Assembly (NCBI RefSeq): GCF_011386835.1
Contig: NC_088795.1
Span: forward strand, 106,390,434 to 106,454,433
Direction of reading: 5' to 3'
Length of the DNA: 64,000 bases
DNA from: Chrysemys picta bellii
Taxonomy: Eukaryota; Chordata; Testudines; Emydidae
Each line of letters begins with the position of its first letter. Positions within the stretch are counted from its first letter, which is position 1. The notes under the pieces are model-generated. The model did not search any database, was not told the origin of the DNA, and saw nothing but the letters and a program-made list of their open reading frames with translations. This document shows, in pieces, positions 33,763 through 46,444 of the stretch. The position numbers and the translations under genes are program-made.

Positions 33763-36023
33763 AAAGGGAGTCTGTGATGGGGATTTCCAGGAGGGAATGA
33801 TTCTGGGGACATGAGTGCCTGGGCTCCCAGCCACCCTTCTACTTCCTGGGGCAAAACAGGGTCCCCTGGTTACACAAGGCTTGTGACCCTCCTTCTGTGT
33901 CTTGCATTCATTAGACGTTCAGGCTTGCACAAAAGGAATCAGCTGGGATGGCAATTTCCTATGCATAATTTAAATATTTATCCCATATTGTGCATCTGAC
34001 TTCCTCAGAACAGATGCTTAGGAAATGTTCTTGAGCAAAGAGATCAAATTGGTCATAGTTTTCAGCCTCCTTTCACTTTCCCCATTTTCTCATTAGGACA
34101 CACATTGTATGGGCATACTCACTATGACTCATGCCAGCACTTTTCCTGAGATGTCCAAATTTCAACCTTTACATTTCAGGGGTAATTTGAAACCTTTGCA
34201 AAGCAGCTCTTTTAAATCAGGATAATCCAAAACTTCTCCAATAGGCATTTCATTAAATACATTTAAAGCTTTACCAGAGAGTTTTACAATCAGTATGGGG
34301 ACATTCTTGTCCTCTGGAACCTTATGAACTTCACATAGCCTTTCAAAAGTGGTAAGGTATTCTTCAATACAGTCTGATCTATCTCAATTTTCCATCTATA
34401 AAATGGGAATAAGTCTTTCTTCCCCTCTTGTCTATTCTGGTTTTAAGCTCTTTGGGGCACTTGAATATGTACTTACAGTGGCTACAATCTGGAGTTCCGG
34501 TTTCAGTTGGGGTCTTTAATCACTACTGTAATCTCATTATTAAAATAATAGCTCATTTATGGCCTGATGGTGCTCACAGTGAAGTTAATGGGAATTTTAT
34601 CACTGACTTCAGTGGTAACAGGTCAGGTCTTTGGTGGATATAATTTCAGAGCAAAGTCACAGACTACAATGGACAAAGTTATGGTGTCACCTCTCTTGCT
34701 TGCCTCTGAAATACTTTGTAAAAATTTTCTTTTTACAGTTTCAAAACTGTTCAGATAAAATTACCAAACAACAAAAGTCTATTTTCATCTGAGGAGTCTT
34801 TTTTATGAGAAACCTCAGGAGAAAGCTCATAACTGCAGGTACTGCATTCATCTGGAGGGTAGAAAGAGGGCAGACAATTGAAGGTGAATTCAGTGAGTTT
34901 TCTAGCACAAACATCTGAATTAAATATTACAAGTGGCAGAACTGTAATGTTAGAAAGGGCTTGTACAGAAAAGAGAATCTGATTGTGTATCTTCATTAAA
35001 TTACAAGCATAAGCACTTCAAAGATTATGTGCAGGTTTTTTTCCTGGGGTTATTAACTATAATAAGTTCTACTTCCATGGATTGAAAAGAGATTTTGTGG
35101 TCTGTATTTCATTGTGGGTTTTTTCCCTTCAAAGTATATTTTCCAGAGATCTATTGTACACTGGTTATTTTTGTGCTGCTGTTAAGTTTCTCCCTTGTGA
35201 GAGCTCAAAATTCAGTCATCTTTGTTCCTCCAATGTCAAACACCTAGTGATTTTTATTCGTTGAGAAAATAATTAAAAGTAATAAATAGTGAATTGGAAA
35301 TTAATATACATATAAAAAACCAAACAAATAATTCAGTGAAACTTTGCTGTGAACATGTTGCAGACCATATGCCAAGGTCCCTGATGGCTATTTATTTCCT
35401 ACCTGGAAGTAGTCAACTCTTTGCTTTACTTGTGAGGGGAAATGGAAATACTCTTGCTTCTTCACATTCTCCTTCCCCTTCAGCCCAAACCAAATAGTCC
35501 ACACACATAATGGATATTCTAAACTAACATTGGAATTAATGAATTAGTCCTAGGGACACATGGGCATGGAGGCATCTCTACATTATTGGTTTATTTAACG
35601 CTTTGCATAATCAAAGGGAAAGGATTAACCTAAAGATTCAACAAATTATGGAGATTTGTTAGCATAAATAATATTGCAGAGTGTGAACTTGCTCTCACAA
35701 ATCTCACTAAAGGCTTTTAGCATGAACCTTATGCACTTCTCTTTTTTAATTTTGTGAGATAATTCAGGGAATCAAGAAAATTCGTACTTGACTTGTCTAC
35801 CCAAAAGGCCAATCTCTTTATAAATTTCTTTAAACAATTTCTGGATGGATCTGGGATCAAGCACAAGAATCTGAAGATGTAAAGGATTTATTGATTATAT
35901 GCTTCCTGTATCGCCATTTCAGCAGATACCAGCAGCTATGGTATGTGTTGCTAAAATTAGATAGGGAAGCCTGAAGCATATTACTCCAGATGAATTGCAC
36001 GATGCCAACATCAGCTACACCAT
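33763..36023. other. No gene recognised
   Basis: A faint SINE-like relic lies at about 34380-34460 (CCATCTATAAAATGGGAATA, TTTTAAGCTCTTTGGGGC), and an inverted AGTGAAGTTAATGGGAATTT...GACTTCAGTGG pair at 34577-34613. Otherwise no motif. Confidence 0.5.
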
Positions 36024-36098
36024 AGGCCCTCTCAAGGATTGAATTTATAATCCCTGGGTTCAGTAGGCCAATGCTCAGACCACTGAGCTATTCCTCCT
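36024..36098 (-). mobile_element. tRNA-derived SINE head, minus strand
   Basis: Same family as 7375-7553. On the minus strand: GGAATAGCTCAGTGGTCTG (A box at 36080-36090) and GGATTATAAATTCAATCC (B box at 36036-36053), then TTGAGAGGGCC. The body and tail beyond 36024 are missing or too diverged. Confidence 0.78.
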
Positions 36099-37669
36099 GA
36101 ACTATACCTTGTTTTAATTTTTGATCCTTACCAGTGAGTTTATCTTGGGAAATCTGTTCATGTTACAAAGGCTGGTGTATGTCCACTTTCCTTTGAAGAA
36201 GTGGTGAACTAATTAATATGTTTGCACTGTTCAAGAGAAGGTCTTGAGATAGTATATTTCTGGGGTGCAAGGCTGGCAGTTTGGAAGATTTGCTGGTGTT
36301 TCTCTATGTATGGTTTATGAGTGGCTTGGGGTGCCTGCATGCTACTTAGCTAAGTGTGACTCTGCATGCTGGTGGTTGAGTGGTTTGCTGCTTGTCACTA
36401 GCAAAGAGCCAGCCCAGGCTCGAGAGTTAAGTGGGCAGTGATCCCACAGTTCCACATTGTACCTGAAGGGTCCTGTCACACTTACCCATTGGAAGTCTAC
36501 AGTAGAGCTAGGAACTGAAGCCAAGTCTCCTGAGCCCCACTGTAGTGACTAGACAAGAAGATCATCTTTCCACTCCCTTCTAACTTCTTCTGTGGGGGGT
36601 ATTGCAGGGTGTATAGCTCTGGTTACTTCTATGCTCCTCGACCCAAAGACTGGTAACTTGGATACAAGGGGGTTCTTCTTCCCTTGTGTGGGCATGTAGT
36701 CAGGTTCACAATCTAGCCTCTTGCATTTACTGTTATCCCCCCTTGTGTTATGAAATAGACTGAAATATCCTCTTGGGTAGGAATCTAACTTTTTATTAGT
36801 TCTCGAAGGCACGAGGGAAATCTGGTTCATCATCATGAAGTGCTGTGTACTTTTACAGTGAACTTTATATTATGCATATCATATTTTGGAGTTCCTTACT
36901 AAAGGTTTCCACGCTCTAGTTACCATTCCAGTCACAAAATAGGAGAAAATAAATGAGATAGTTTCATTTGGGAGTATAAAGCAGACACAGAAATACAATA
37001 TAGATTATGTGCTGAAAATATAAAACACATACTCTTTCTTTGTGTAGATCTGTTCTGTAAGTGGATTACTTTTTGACTAACTAATCATTTTTGAAAAGAT
37101 CAGATCACTTTTCTAATAGAATAAATCACAGTTTAAGGCACCATGTTTCACACTGTGCTGTAAAGTGTTACCAACGAAGCACTATTCACCACATTCCTTG
37201 CATAATCCCATTACTTCATGCTATGTGATTGACATGATTTAGATTCTTTTTGCATCCTCCTAATTTCAAATGCATGGATATTCCGCAGTCATTAACTCCT
37301 TTCAGATATTTTTTTGTATGCTTCCCACTGTGCCACATGAACTTCAAACACCATTCCTCAAGTAAAGGCTTCCATAAAAATCTTATTATATGTCCTCATT
37401 TACTGAGGTGGAACTCTGGAACCCCTGCATAACTATTTGGACATTTGGAAACACAATTGCATTCACAGCTGTGTTTTTTTTTTAGTAGATGATTATTTAT
37501 GAAAGTAAATGGAGAACAAATGATCCCCAGTGTCACAATTTATAGTGAACCTACAGCACATATATTAAACAACGGGAGCACGATAGTCTCAATAAGATGT
37601 TTGTTATCTAGAGTGAAATATATCCTAAGAAGAACGTGATGGAAGAGAACTAGCCAAAGAAAGGAATGT
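36099..37669. other. No gene recognised
   Basis: Short frames at 36342-36836 and 37250-37432 without domain signal. Confidence 0.55.
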
Positions 37670-37992
37670 GGCCCAGATTCTGTACCATAGGCATAAGGCA
37701 GGCCTAAAGCTGGCAAAGCCTGCCGCAGAGGGACTGTCCTACTGCAGGAAGATTTTGTGGTGGTGTAAAGTCAGTGTAGCAGGCACATCTCCACACAGAT
37801 GCTGTCACAGAAGGCAATGATGGAAGAAAGAGAACATGGCCAGGACTAACTGCCATATGGAGTTCTTGGATCTGATAACAGCTGTTGTAACAAAGAGAAA
37901 GACCAGATTAGAATGCGACTAGTAAACACAAAAGCAGTCTTTTCACCTTAACTGTCCTGACTTTTCCTCAGCCATAGCTGAGAATCTGGGCC
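37670..37992. mobile_element. Possible MITE with GGCCCAGATTCT ends
   Basis: Left end GGCCCAGATTCTG and right end GAGAATCTGGGCC are inverted copies over about 12 bases, 323 bp apart. No coding capacity. The words GGGCCAGATTC also appear alone near 41846. Flanking duplication is not evident. Confidence 0.5.
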
Positions 37993-39409
37993 TATACAAA
38001 TCAAGAATTCCCTGCTTAAAAAAAGCATTATCCAAACAGCATAAATGTTTCAGAGGAATAACTTAGCTTTACACTGCCCCATTTCAAGTATAATGATCAA
38101 TTAATCTGCAAGACCATAATTATGTTTTTATAAAGCAAGTACTATATAATTGCAGGAAACTGATGGCATGGGACAAATGTGGTACCTTCAAAATTAAGCA
38201 ATGCAAAAAGTGATTTGCATTAATCTCTTAAAGTACAAAGTTATTCTTTCTAGCATCTTCAATAAAAATTATACATTGCATACAGCATGCTTTCCTTAGC
38301 TAAATTATGGAACTGCAAAGCAAACAATAGCAGCAGGGGAGAGGAATGCAGAGACATGGGCCTGGGAAGAAATACACATTTACAGCTGAGACTTAAAATG
38401 AATTGAGAATGGTGAGATAGAGATAGATTGTTCAGATTCTAATAGCTGCAGAGGAGAAGGCTTTTGCACCAGATTGTGTAGAGGGACAGAGGAGGACAAA
38501 TTTGGATGGGGGGAGAAAGGGGAAAGCTGATAGAAATTAAATATTAGAGAATATGTAGCTGTCAATAAGTGATTTGGCACAGTTTTCTCAAACTTTGCTG
38601 CCCTAGAAAATATTTCAAAGACTTTATCAAATAGAAACTGTTTTAAAACATTGGTGAACATTAAAAACAAACAAAAAGAGGTTATGTTTAAAAAACATAC
38701 AATGGCATGACATTTTTGGAGTTTTTCTTTCACATTAAAAAGGCTCAATGATCCTCTTTGGAGTAAAAAAAAAAAGTGGAAGGAGAAGGAAGTTTCAAAA
38801 AGTACTCCTGAACAGAAAGTCAGAAAGCATACTTTCTTATCCACTCAAACCATAGCATATTCTGATATTAGCAGCAATCAATGGGTGAAAGGGGATATTC
38901 CATGTAAGTAGGACAATGTGTATTCCACCGCTTTGAAATTTGTAGCAAAATTCACCTCTTGCCCATTCCTTTGTGCAGAATTGTGATCCAGAATCTAAGA
39001 TTGACTTGAAATTGTTTCTAGCCCACAGGTTTTAAAGATAACCTTGAAAACATATACCAAAGGTAATCTGATGAAGTGCCATATTTTTGAGTCTGCAGAC
39101 TGTATGTGAGGTGTGAAACGCTTCTTTCATCTTCTCCTACCTCATCTCTTCATGTTAAATCCAAAACTTAAAAATTGACAACCGAAGGCCATAATGTTGC
39201 AAAGACATATGCACCTGAAAACTTGAACAACTTTATTTTTTTTTTTAAACCACACACTGCTCTTGGAAGGGAGTGTATTGAGTAAGGGATTTCATTCTGT
39301 CTAGACCTCTTTTTTGGAAGGCTATGCCCATTTTTTCTAAGGTACGGCCAAAAGTGAATGAATCACTATGCACTCCCTTGCTCCCTGGGTTCAAAATAAA
39401 GTAAAGTTT
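37993..39409. other. No gene recognised
   Basis: A 154-codon minus-strand frame (38380-38844) is F-, S- and L-rich, reads A-rich sequence, and has no motif or plausible start context; I do not call it. Confidence 0.6.
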
Positions 39410-40520
39410 CATTTACTAAAGCTTTTGATAGTGTCTCACATGATCATCTCATAAACTAACCAAGAAAATGTAACCTAGATGGAGCTACTGCAAGGTGGGT
39501 GCATAACTGGTTGTAAAACTGTTCCCAGAGAGTAGTTATCAGTGGTTCACAGTCATGCTGGAATAAAGAGTGGGATCCTGTAGGGATCAGTTCTGAGTCC
39601 AGTTCTGTTCAAATATTTAGATAATGGCATAGAGAGTACACTTATAAAGTTTGTGGGTGATACCATGTTGGGAAGGGATGCAAGTGCTTTGGAGGATAGG
39701 ATTATAATTAAAAATGATCTGGAAAAACTGGAGAAAATGGTCTGAAGTAAATAGGATGAAATTCAATAAGGACAAATGCAGAGGACTCAACTTAGGAAGG
39801 AACAATCAGTTGCACACATCCAAAATGGGAAATGACTGCCTAGGAAGGAGTACTGTGGAAAGGGATCTGGGCTTCATAATGGATCACAAGCTAAATATGA
39901 GTCAACAGTGTACCAATGTTGCAAAAATAGCAAACATCATTCTGGGATGTATCAGCAGGAGTGCTGTAAGCAAGACATGAGAAGTAATTCTTCTGCTCTA
40001 TTCTGCACTGATTAGACCTCAACTGGAGTATTGTGTCCAGTTCTGGCGTCACATTTCAGGAAGGATGTGGACAAATTGGAGAGAATCCAGAGAAGAGCAG
40101 AGAAGGTCTAGAAAACATGATCTATGAGGGAAGATTGAAAAAATTGGGTTTGTTTAGTCTGAGAGACAACTGAGAGGGGACATGATAACAGTTTTCAAGT
40201 ACATAAAAGGTTGTTACAAGGAGGAGGGAGAAAAAATGTTCTTATCATCTGAGGATAGGACAAGAAGCAATGGGCTTAAATTGCAACAAGGGAGGTTTAG
40301 GTTGGACATTAGAAAAAACTCCGTAACTGTCAGGATGATTAAGCACTGGAATAAATTACCTGTGGACCTTGTGGAAACTCCAACATTGAAGATTTTTAAG
40401 AGCAGGTTGGACAAACACCTGTCAGGGATGGTCTAGATAATACTTACTCCTGCCATGAATCCAGGGGACTGGACCATATGACCTCTCGAGGTCTCTTCCA
40501 ATCCTATGATTCTATCTTTC
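39410..40520 (+). mobile_element. CR1 LINE fragment, subfamily close to the left-edge copy
   Basis: Starts inside the DFSKAFD block (TTTACTAAAGCTTTTGATAG), runs through the FADD region (about 39640-39665, degraded), [18 protein letters not shown] (about 39756) and the C-terminal region to the end of the ORF at 40436, then a 3' UTR ending in TCCTATGATTCTAT (about 40516). Many substitutions and several frameshifts. Confidence 0.9.
39714..40436 (+). pseudogene. CR1 ORF2 C-terminal half, frameshifted
   Basis: Two readable stretches. The first (39714-39980) has [18 protein letters not shown], a [17 protein letters not shown] block and ANIILGCISRSAVSKT, ending at TGA where related copies read CGA (arginine). 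The second (40182-40436) has FKYIKGCYKEEGEKMF, a RLDIRKNSVTVRMIKHWNKL block and the terminal FKSRLDKHLSGMV. The part between is out of frame. Confidence 0.85.
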
Positions 40521-42037
40521 TTGGAACAGATAATATTCTTTTGAGATGGCTAAGTGTAACTCTCAATTGCACACGTAGCAACAGACTGGCTTTAGGAGTT
40601 CCTGCCTTCCAGGCTTCTGCACAAACCTTTCATTTGCAGCAATCTAGAGTCAACACTACTAAATATTGAACTTTGGCTCAGAAATCTTTACTTCCAAGTT
40701 ATTTTTGTCTTTTTTCCTTCTATACGTGTCTTGTTCCATTTAATTCAGCCACTGAATCTTTTTTACATCCCTCTTCTCTCTCTTCCATTAAGCCTCACTA
40801 GTAAGATTAGTTGGATTCTATTTATGGTTCTGCACTATTTCACCATACATTTCAGTTGGCCTGACCTTTGTGCTCTGAGCCAAGAGAAAGGGGATACCAG
40901 GGGTATGCACAGGAATGTAAATTTCACTGCCTCTGCCCTGGGGCCAGAGAAGTTCTGTGCCCCCGCCAATTACTGCAGGAGGGGTGGGGGAGCGCTATGT
41001 CCCTGCTTGCAGCTATCATTATACCAAGAAGCTAGCAACATTGGGATAACATTGTAAAGAGGCAAGCAGGAACTACTAATCATTTATTATTTTATGTGCA
41101 GTGCTGATCCCCATTCCAATGCCAATTCAATAGGAAAGAAGCATCTTCATGGAACTGTACTGTGCCAACCCCTTCCATCTAAATAGCTGCGAGTCATGAC
41201 TTTTCAGCAGGTTTCACATTTGTGCCTTCTACCTATTACTTTATATCTGATTGCCAAAGGGCAGTGTCTGTCATTTGCCTATAGAGTACCTCTCATATTT
41301 ATAAGTATTATAAGTACTTATAACAGTAATAATATTGATTCAAATCCCTAACACTGGCTGAGCTGTCCTTTACTTTAGAATGGGGTGAGAAGCGTAGGGG
41401 ATGAGAAGCATACCTTCATATGCTCCGATTTTGTAGCCAACTGGGGTCTCCAGCTTATAACCAGGGACTCTAATTTTTCACTTAGCAGCTTATGCCCTAC
41501 CCCGTGGGTCAGTGACTGGAAAGAAAGTGGCATAGAATGGCATAAAGATTTCCCAATGCACAGGAAATTGGGCGGGGGAGGCTGATCTACAGGGTTCATG
41601 GCACCTTTGGACAAAGAAGTGTATGAACTAAAACATGTTGCAATATCCTACCATTAAATGCACAGTATCCTTATAGTAAAAAATAATTGTGCATCAGTTT
41701 GTAGTGTGTAAAAATGAATTCTGACATCTAGGCCATGATCTTTCATTAAATATTCACTTTCAGATTTTTTTTTTTTTAATTTCCCTAGCTACTGTGCAAC
41801 TGAGATCTCCATGTTAGCTTTTATTTGTAGTGTTTTTCATTATGGGCCAGATTCGGATACTGTTACCTTAGAGGACCACTGGTGGAATATGGTTCTATTC
41901 AACATGAATAAGAGAATTAGAGTCTAGCACCACATAAAGGAGTCACCCATTGCCTTTATAAATAGTTATCAAAATTTCTCACTGATGCAAAGACTACAAA
42001 CTTCACCCCGAATCACTCCAAATTGAATCAGTATAAC
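40521..42037. other. No gene recognised
   Basis: No motif in the short frames. Words GGGCCAGATTCGG at about 41846 recall other palindromic repeats. Confidence 0.55.
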
Positions 42038-42040
42038 TAA
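42038..42040 (+). repeat. Harbinger target duplication TAA, left
   Basis: TAA before the element, repeated at 46791-46793. A 3-bp TWA duplication is the PIF/Harbinger signature. Confidence 0.75.
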
Positions 42041-42478
42041 GGGTATGTCTACACTACGAAATTAGGTCGAATTTATAGAAGTTGATTTTTAGGAAGTGAT
42101 TTTATACAGTCGATTGTGTGTGTCCCCACTAAGCGCATTAAGTCGGCGGAGTGCATCTACAGTACCGTGGCTAGTGTTGACTTTCAGAGCGTTGCACTGT
42201 GGGTAGCTATCCCACAGTTCCCGCAGTCTCCACTGCCCATTGGAATGCCGGGTTGAGCTCCCAATGCCTGATGGGGCAAAAACATTGTCACGGGTGGTTT
42301 TGGGTACATGTCTTCAGTCTCCCCTCCCTCTGTGAAAGCAATGGCAGGCAATCGTTTCACGCCTTTTTTCCATGCAGACGCCATACCAGGGCAAGCATGC
42401 AGCCCACTCAGCTCAGCTCACTGACACTGCCGCTGTTGTGTCCTGGGTGCTGTTGTCAGCAGACGATGCAGTAGGACT

Positions 42479-42797
42479 GCTAACCATTGTCATACACTGC
42501 TTCCGCTGCAACTCTGCTCTGCTGCTCTTGTCTCAATAGCGAATTTCTCCATGTTGTCTGTCATGTGCTCCCGGGTACGTGTGTTCTTCCTCGAGAAACG
42601 TGCGCAGTGCTAACCATCATCCTCCATAGCTTCCGCTGCAACTCTACTCTCCTGCTCTTGTCTCAATAGCAAATTTCTCCATGTTGTCTGTCATGGGCTC
42701 CCGGGTATGTGTGTTCTTCCTTGGGAAATGTGCGCGGTGCTAACTGTCGTCCTCCACTGCTTCCACTGCAATTCTGCTTTGCTGCTCTCCTGGTGCC
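42479..42797 (+). repeat. 130-bp tandem repeat in the Harbinger 5' region
   Basis: Units start at 42479, 42609 and 42739, each with GCTAAC, CTTCCGCTGCAACTCT (or near), GCTGCTCT/CTGCTCT, and in the first two units TTGTCTCAATAGC, TTTCTCCATGTTGTCTGTC and CCCGGGTA. The third unit is partial, and a further scrap (CATCCACTGCTTCCGCTGC) occurs near 42866. Array upstream of the transposase start. Confidence 0.9.
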
Positions 42798-42926
42798 ATG
42801 AATCCACCGCGCAGGTCCTCTCATTCCTCTCTATAAATATCTATTCTCATGGCATCTGTCGTCATCCACTGCTTCCGCTGCAACTCTGCTCTCCTGCTCT
42901 CCTGCAGATGCCATACCATGGCAAAC

Positions 42927-44178
42927 ATGGAGCCCCTCAGCTCACCACTACTGTTGTGAGCATTGTAAACATCTCGTGCATTATCCTGCAGTATGTGCAG
43001 AACCTGCAAAACCAGGTGAGGAGGCGACGACAGCGCAATCATGATAGTGATGAGGACATGGACATAGACTTCTCTCAAAGCCTGTGCCCTGGCAATTTGG
43101 ACATCATGGTGGTAATGGGGCAGGTTCCTGCCATGGAATGCCGATTCTGGGCCTGGGAAACAAGCACAGACTGGTGGGACCGCGTAGTGTTGCAGGTCTG
43201 GGATGATTCCCAGTGGCTGTGAAACTTTTGCACACATAAGGGCACTTTGATGGAACTTTGTGACTTGCTTTCCCCTGCCCTGAAGTGCAAGAATACCAAG
43301 ATGAGAGCAGCCCTCACAGTTGAGAAGCGAGTGGTGATAGCCCTTTGGAAGCTTGCAATGCCAAACAGCTACCGATCAGTCGGGAATCAATTTGGAGTGG
43401 GTAAATCTACTGTGGGGCTACGGTGATCCAAGTAGCCAATGTAATCACTGAGCTGCTGCTATCAAGGGTAGTGACTCTGGGAAATGTGCAGGTCATAGTG
43501 GATGGCTTTGCTGCAATGGGGTTCCCTAACTGTGGTGGGGCGATAGACGGAACGCAGATCCCTAGCTTGGGACCAGACCACCTTGGCAGCCAGTACGTAC
43601 ACCGCAAGGGGTACTTTTCAATGGTTCTGCAAGCAGTGGTGGATCACAAGGGATGTTTCACCGACATCAACATGGGATGGCCGGGAAAGGTGCATGACGC
43701 TCGCATCTTCAGGAACTATGGTCTGTTTGAACAGCTGCAGGAAGGAACTTGCTTCCCAGACCAGAAAATTATCGTTGGGGATGTTGAAATGCCTATAGTT
43801 ATCCTTGGGGACCCAGCCTACCGCTTAATGCCATGGCTCATGAAACCATACACAGGCACCCTGGACAGTAGTAAGGAGCAGTTCAACTATAGGCTGAGCA
43901 AGTACAGAATGGTGGTAGAATGTCCATTTGGATGTTTAAAAGCTTGCTGGCTCAGCGAAACCAATATTCCCATTGTTATTGCTGCTTGCTGTGTGCTCCA
44001 TAATATCTGTGAGAGTAAGGGGGAGACGTTTATGGCAGCCTGGGAGGTTGAGGCAAATCGCCTGGCGGCCGATTACACACAGCCAGACACCAGGGCAATT
44101 AGAACAGCACAGCTGGGTGCCCTGCACATCAGAGAAGCTTTGAAAACCAGTTTCATGACTGGTCAGGCTACGGTGTGA
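42927..44178 (+). pseudogene. PIF/Harbinger transposase (DDE_Tnp_4-type), broken by a few lesions
   Basis: Acts by cutting the transposon ends and inserting at TWA sites. Start near ATGGAGCCC (42927), with a one-base shift just after it. The N-terminal part has DEDMDIDFSQSLCPGNLDIM and ends VVLQVWDDSQWL at a TGA (43220-43222), a C-to-T change at a CpG. Next come MELCDLLSPAL and a helix-turn-helix EKRVVIALWKLAMPNSYRSV...GNQFGVGKSTVG. A missing G near 43414-43417 shifts the frame. The catalytic domain is open from 43423 to 44178 (251 codons): D42 in GGAIDGTQIP, D130 in VILGDPAYRLMPW, E166 in RMVVECPFG, with VHDARIF between. After LKA about eight to ten residues seem absent before LSETNIPIVIAACCVLHNIC, as judged from the usual spacing. 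DDE residues are kept. Confidence 0.9.
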
Positions 44179-44310
44179 CAGTTCTCTTTGTTTCTCCTTG
44201 ATGAAAACCCACCCCCATGGTTGACTCTACTTCCCTGTAAACCAACCGACCTCCCCACTTTGATAACCACTTTCAGAGGCAATTAAGTCATTATTGTTTC
44301 AAAATCATGC

Positions 44311-44316
44311 ATTCTT
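44311..44316 (-). promoter_or_regulatory. Probable polyadenylation signal of the Myb-like gene
   Basis: AATAAA on the minus strand about 120 bases beyond the stop codon of the Myb-like gene. Confidence 0.5.
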
Positions 44317-44433
44317 TATTAATTTATCACACAAATATGGGGAAAACTCGCAAGGTAGCCCGGGAGGGGTGGATGAAGAGGGAAGCACCGGGTGGGGTGG
44401 TGGATGAGGGGCGGAGGGAAGAACAAGGCCACA

Positions 44434-46444
44434 CTACAGTTCAATGCCAACCTTCTGTTGCTTGGGCAATCCACTGGGGTGGAGTGGCTGGGTACCCGTA
44501 GCCTCCTCACCGCGTTTTGGGCTTCTGGGTGAGGAGGATATGGAACTTGGGGAGGAGGGCAGGCGGTTATACAGGGGCTGCAGCAGTGGCCTGTGCTCCT
44601 GCTGCCTTTCCTACAGCTCCACCAGATGCCTGAGCATGTCAGTTTGCTCCTCCATTAGCCTCAGCATTGCATCCTGCCTCCTCTCAGCATGCTCCTCCCT
44701 CCACCCATCACGTTCATTTAACGCTTTCCTGAACTCTGCCATTGTTTGCCATCACGCATTCTGCTGAGCACTTTCAGTGATGGAGGACTGCAAGAGCTCT
44801 GAGACCATCTAGTCGTTTTTTCCGCCTTCTAATCTGTACTAGCCTCTGGGACGGAGATGATAGGGGAGCGTAGAAACATTTGCAGCTGTGGGAGGAAAAA
44901 AAAAGGAGAGTAGTATTTAAAAAGATACATTTTAGAGAACAAAGGGAAGACTATTTCACACTGAATCAAGCGATTCACATTACATAGCACATTACATAGC
45001 ACATGCTTTTGGTACAAGGTAGCATTTTGCCTCTTATATTGAGTGCCTGCCAGTTTGATGTGAGACATCACACACGCTTGGCTGGACAACAGAATTCCGC
45101 TTGCAGGCAGCCATGGTAAGGCAAAGGGTTTCAGCTTCTTCAACCTTCGTAACATGTGGGAACGGTTTCAAACGGCAGCACCCTCCTTTCCCATACCAAG
45201 CAAAGCCCGTTGGGTTGGCCATTTAAAAGAAGGGGCTGCCGTTTTAGGGTGAATATGCAGCACAATCCAACCCCCCCCCCCTCAATTCTCTGGGATGATC
45301 GCTTCACTCCCCACCACCACCGCATGTATCAGGGAAGATCCCTGTCGCCAAACACGAACAACTCAGCATGAACGGGCCTCCCCACACCACGTGGCTAACA
45401 GCGGGGATGATTTCTTTTCAGCCAAAGGTAAACAGCCCAGCAGGAACGGGCACCTCTGAATGTCCCCTTAAACAAATCTCCCATATTTCAACCAGGTGAC
45501 CATGAATGATATCACTCTCCTGAGGCTAACACAGAGAGATAAGAATGAATGTTGCTTGAATTCCTCCAAATCCCGGACCCATTCGCTGCAATATTTCGTT
45601 CTGCAATGATTCCAGACTACTTGCTACTGGCTTGGTGTGGTAAAATGTCCTACCATGGAGGACGGAATAAGGCTGCCTTCCCCAGAAACCTTCTGCAAAG
45701 GCTTTTAGAGTAGCTCCAGGAGAGCTTCATGGAGATGTCCCTGGAGGATTTCTGCTCCATCCCCAGACACGTTAACAGACTTTTCTAGTAGCTATGCTGG
45801 CCGCGAATGCATCTCAAGTCTTCAGGGCAAATTAATCATTAAACATGCTTGCTTTTAAACCCTGTATTATATTTACAAAGGTACACTCACCAGAGGTGCC
45901 TTCTCCGGCTTCATGGTCTGGGAGCCCGCCTGGGGTGGGTTGGGCGGGTATTGGCTCCAGGGTGATGAACAGTTCCTGGCTGCCGGGGAGAAGGGATTCT
46001 CCGCTTGCCTGCTGTGCGCTATCCTCAACCTCCTCCTCATCTTCCTCATCCACAAAATCCTCATTCCTGTTGCGTGAGACTCCCCCCTTGCAGGTGTCCA
46101 TAGACAGTGGTGGGATAGTGGTAGACACCCCACCTCACCCTCCTAGAATTGCATGTAGCTCATCATAGAAGTGACATGTATGGGGCTCTGACCCAGAACA
46201 ACCATTTGCATCCTTTGTTTTTTTGGTATGCTTGCCTCAGCTCCTTAACTTTCATGCGACACTGCTGTGTGTCCCTGCTGTAGCCTCTGTCCATCATGCC
46301 CTTGGAGATTTTCACAAATATATTGGCATTTCATTTTTTGGAACGGAGTTCTGCCTGCACAGATTCTTCTCCCCATAGAGCGATCAGATCCAGTACCTCC
46401 CGTTCAGTCCATGCTGTAGCTCTTTTGCGATTCTGGGACTCCAT
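44434..46444 (-). pseudogene. Harbinger Myb/SANT-like DNA-binding gene, two exons, broken
   Basis: The partner protein of PIF/Harbinger; in studied relatives it brings the transposase to the nucleus and the transposon ends. Exon 1 (46444 to 45891) starts MESQNRKRATAWTEREVLDL, a Myb/SANT-like first helix, then WGEESVQAELRSKK. Stops and shifts: TGA at 46331-46333 (codon 38, CGA to TGA type), an extra A in the run at about 46217-46223, and TGA at 46135-46137. After IPPLSMDTCKGG follows an acidic stretch DEEDEEEVED. The exon ends at a GTGAGT donor (45890). The intron is 45890-44886; its acceptor is a T/C tract plus CCCACAG. Exon 2 (44885 to 44434) is charged, with ERRQDAMLRLMEEQTDMLRH as a probable coiled coil, a TAG at 44611-44613 and the natural TAG at 44434-44436. 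Confidence 0.85.

Noticed and set aside
38380..38844. 154-codon minus-strand open frame rich in F, L and S
   Set aside because: The opposite strand is A-rich, there is no domain, signal of selection or splice context, and hydrophobic look follows from composition.
42821..43237. 138-codon minus-strand frame opposite the Harbinger transposase
   Set aside because: Antisense shadow of the transposase N-terminal region; no independent motif.
44444..44767. 107-codon plus-strand C/S-rich frame in Harbinger
   Set aside because: Antisense to exon 2 of the Myb-like gene, where the minus strand reads a coherent coiled coil.
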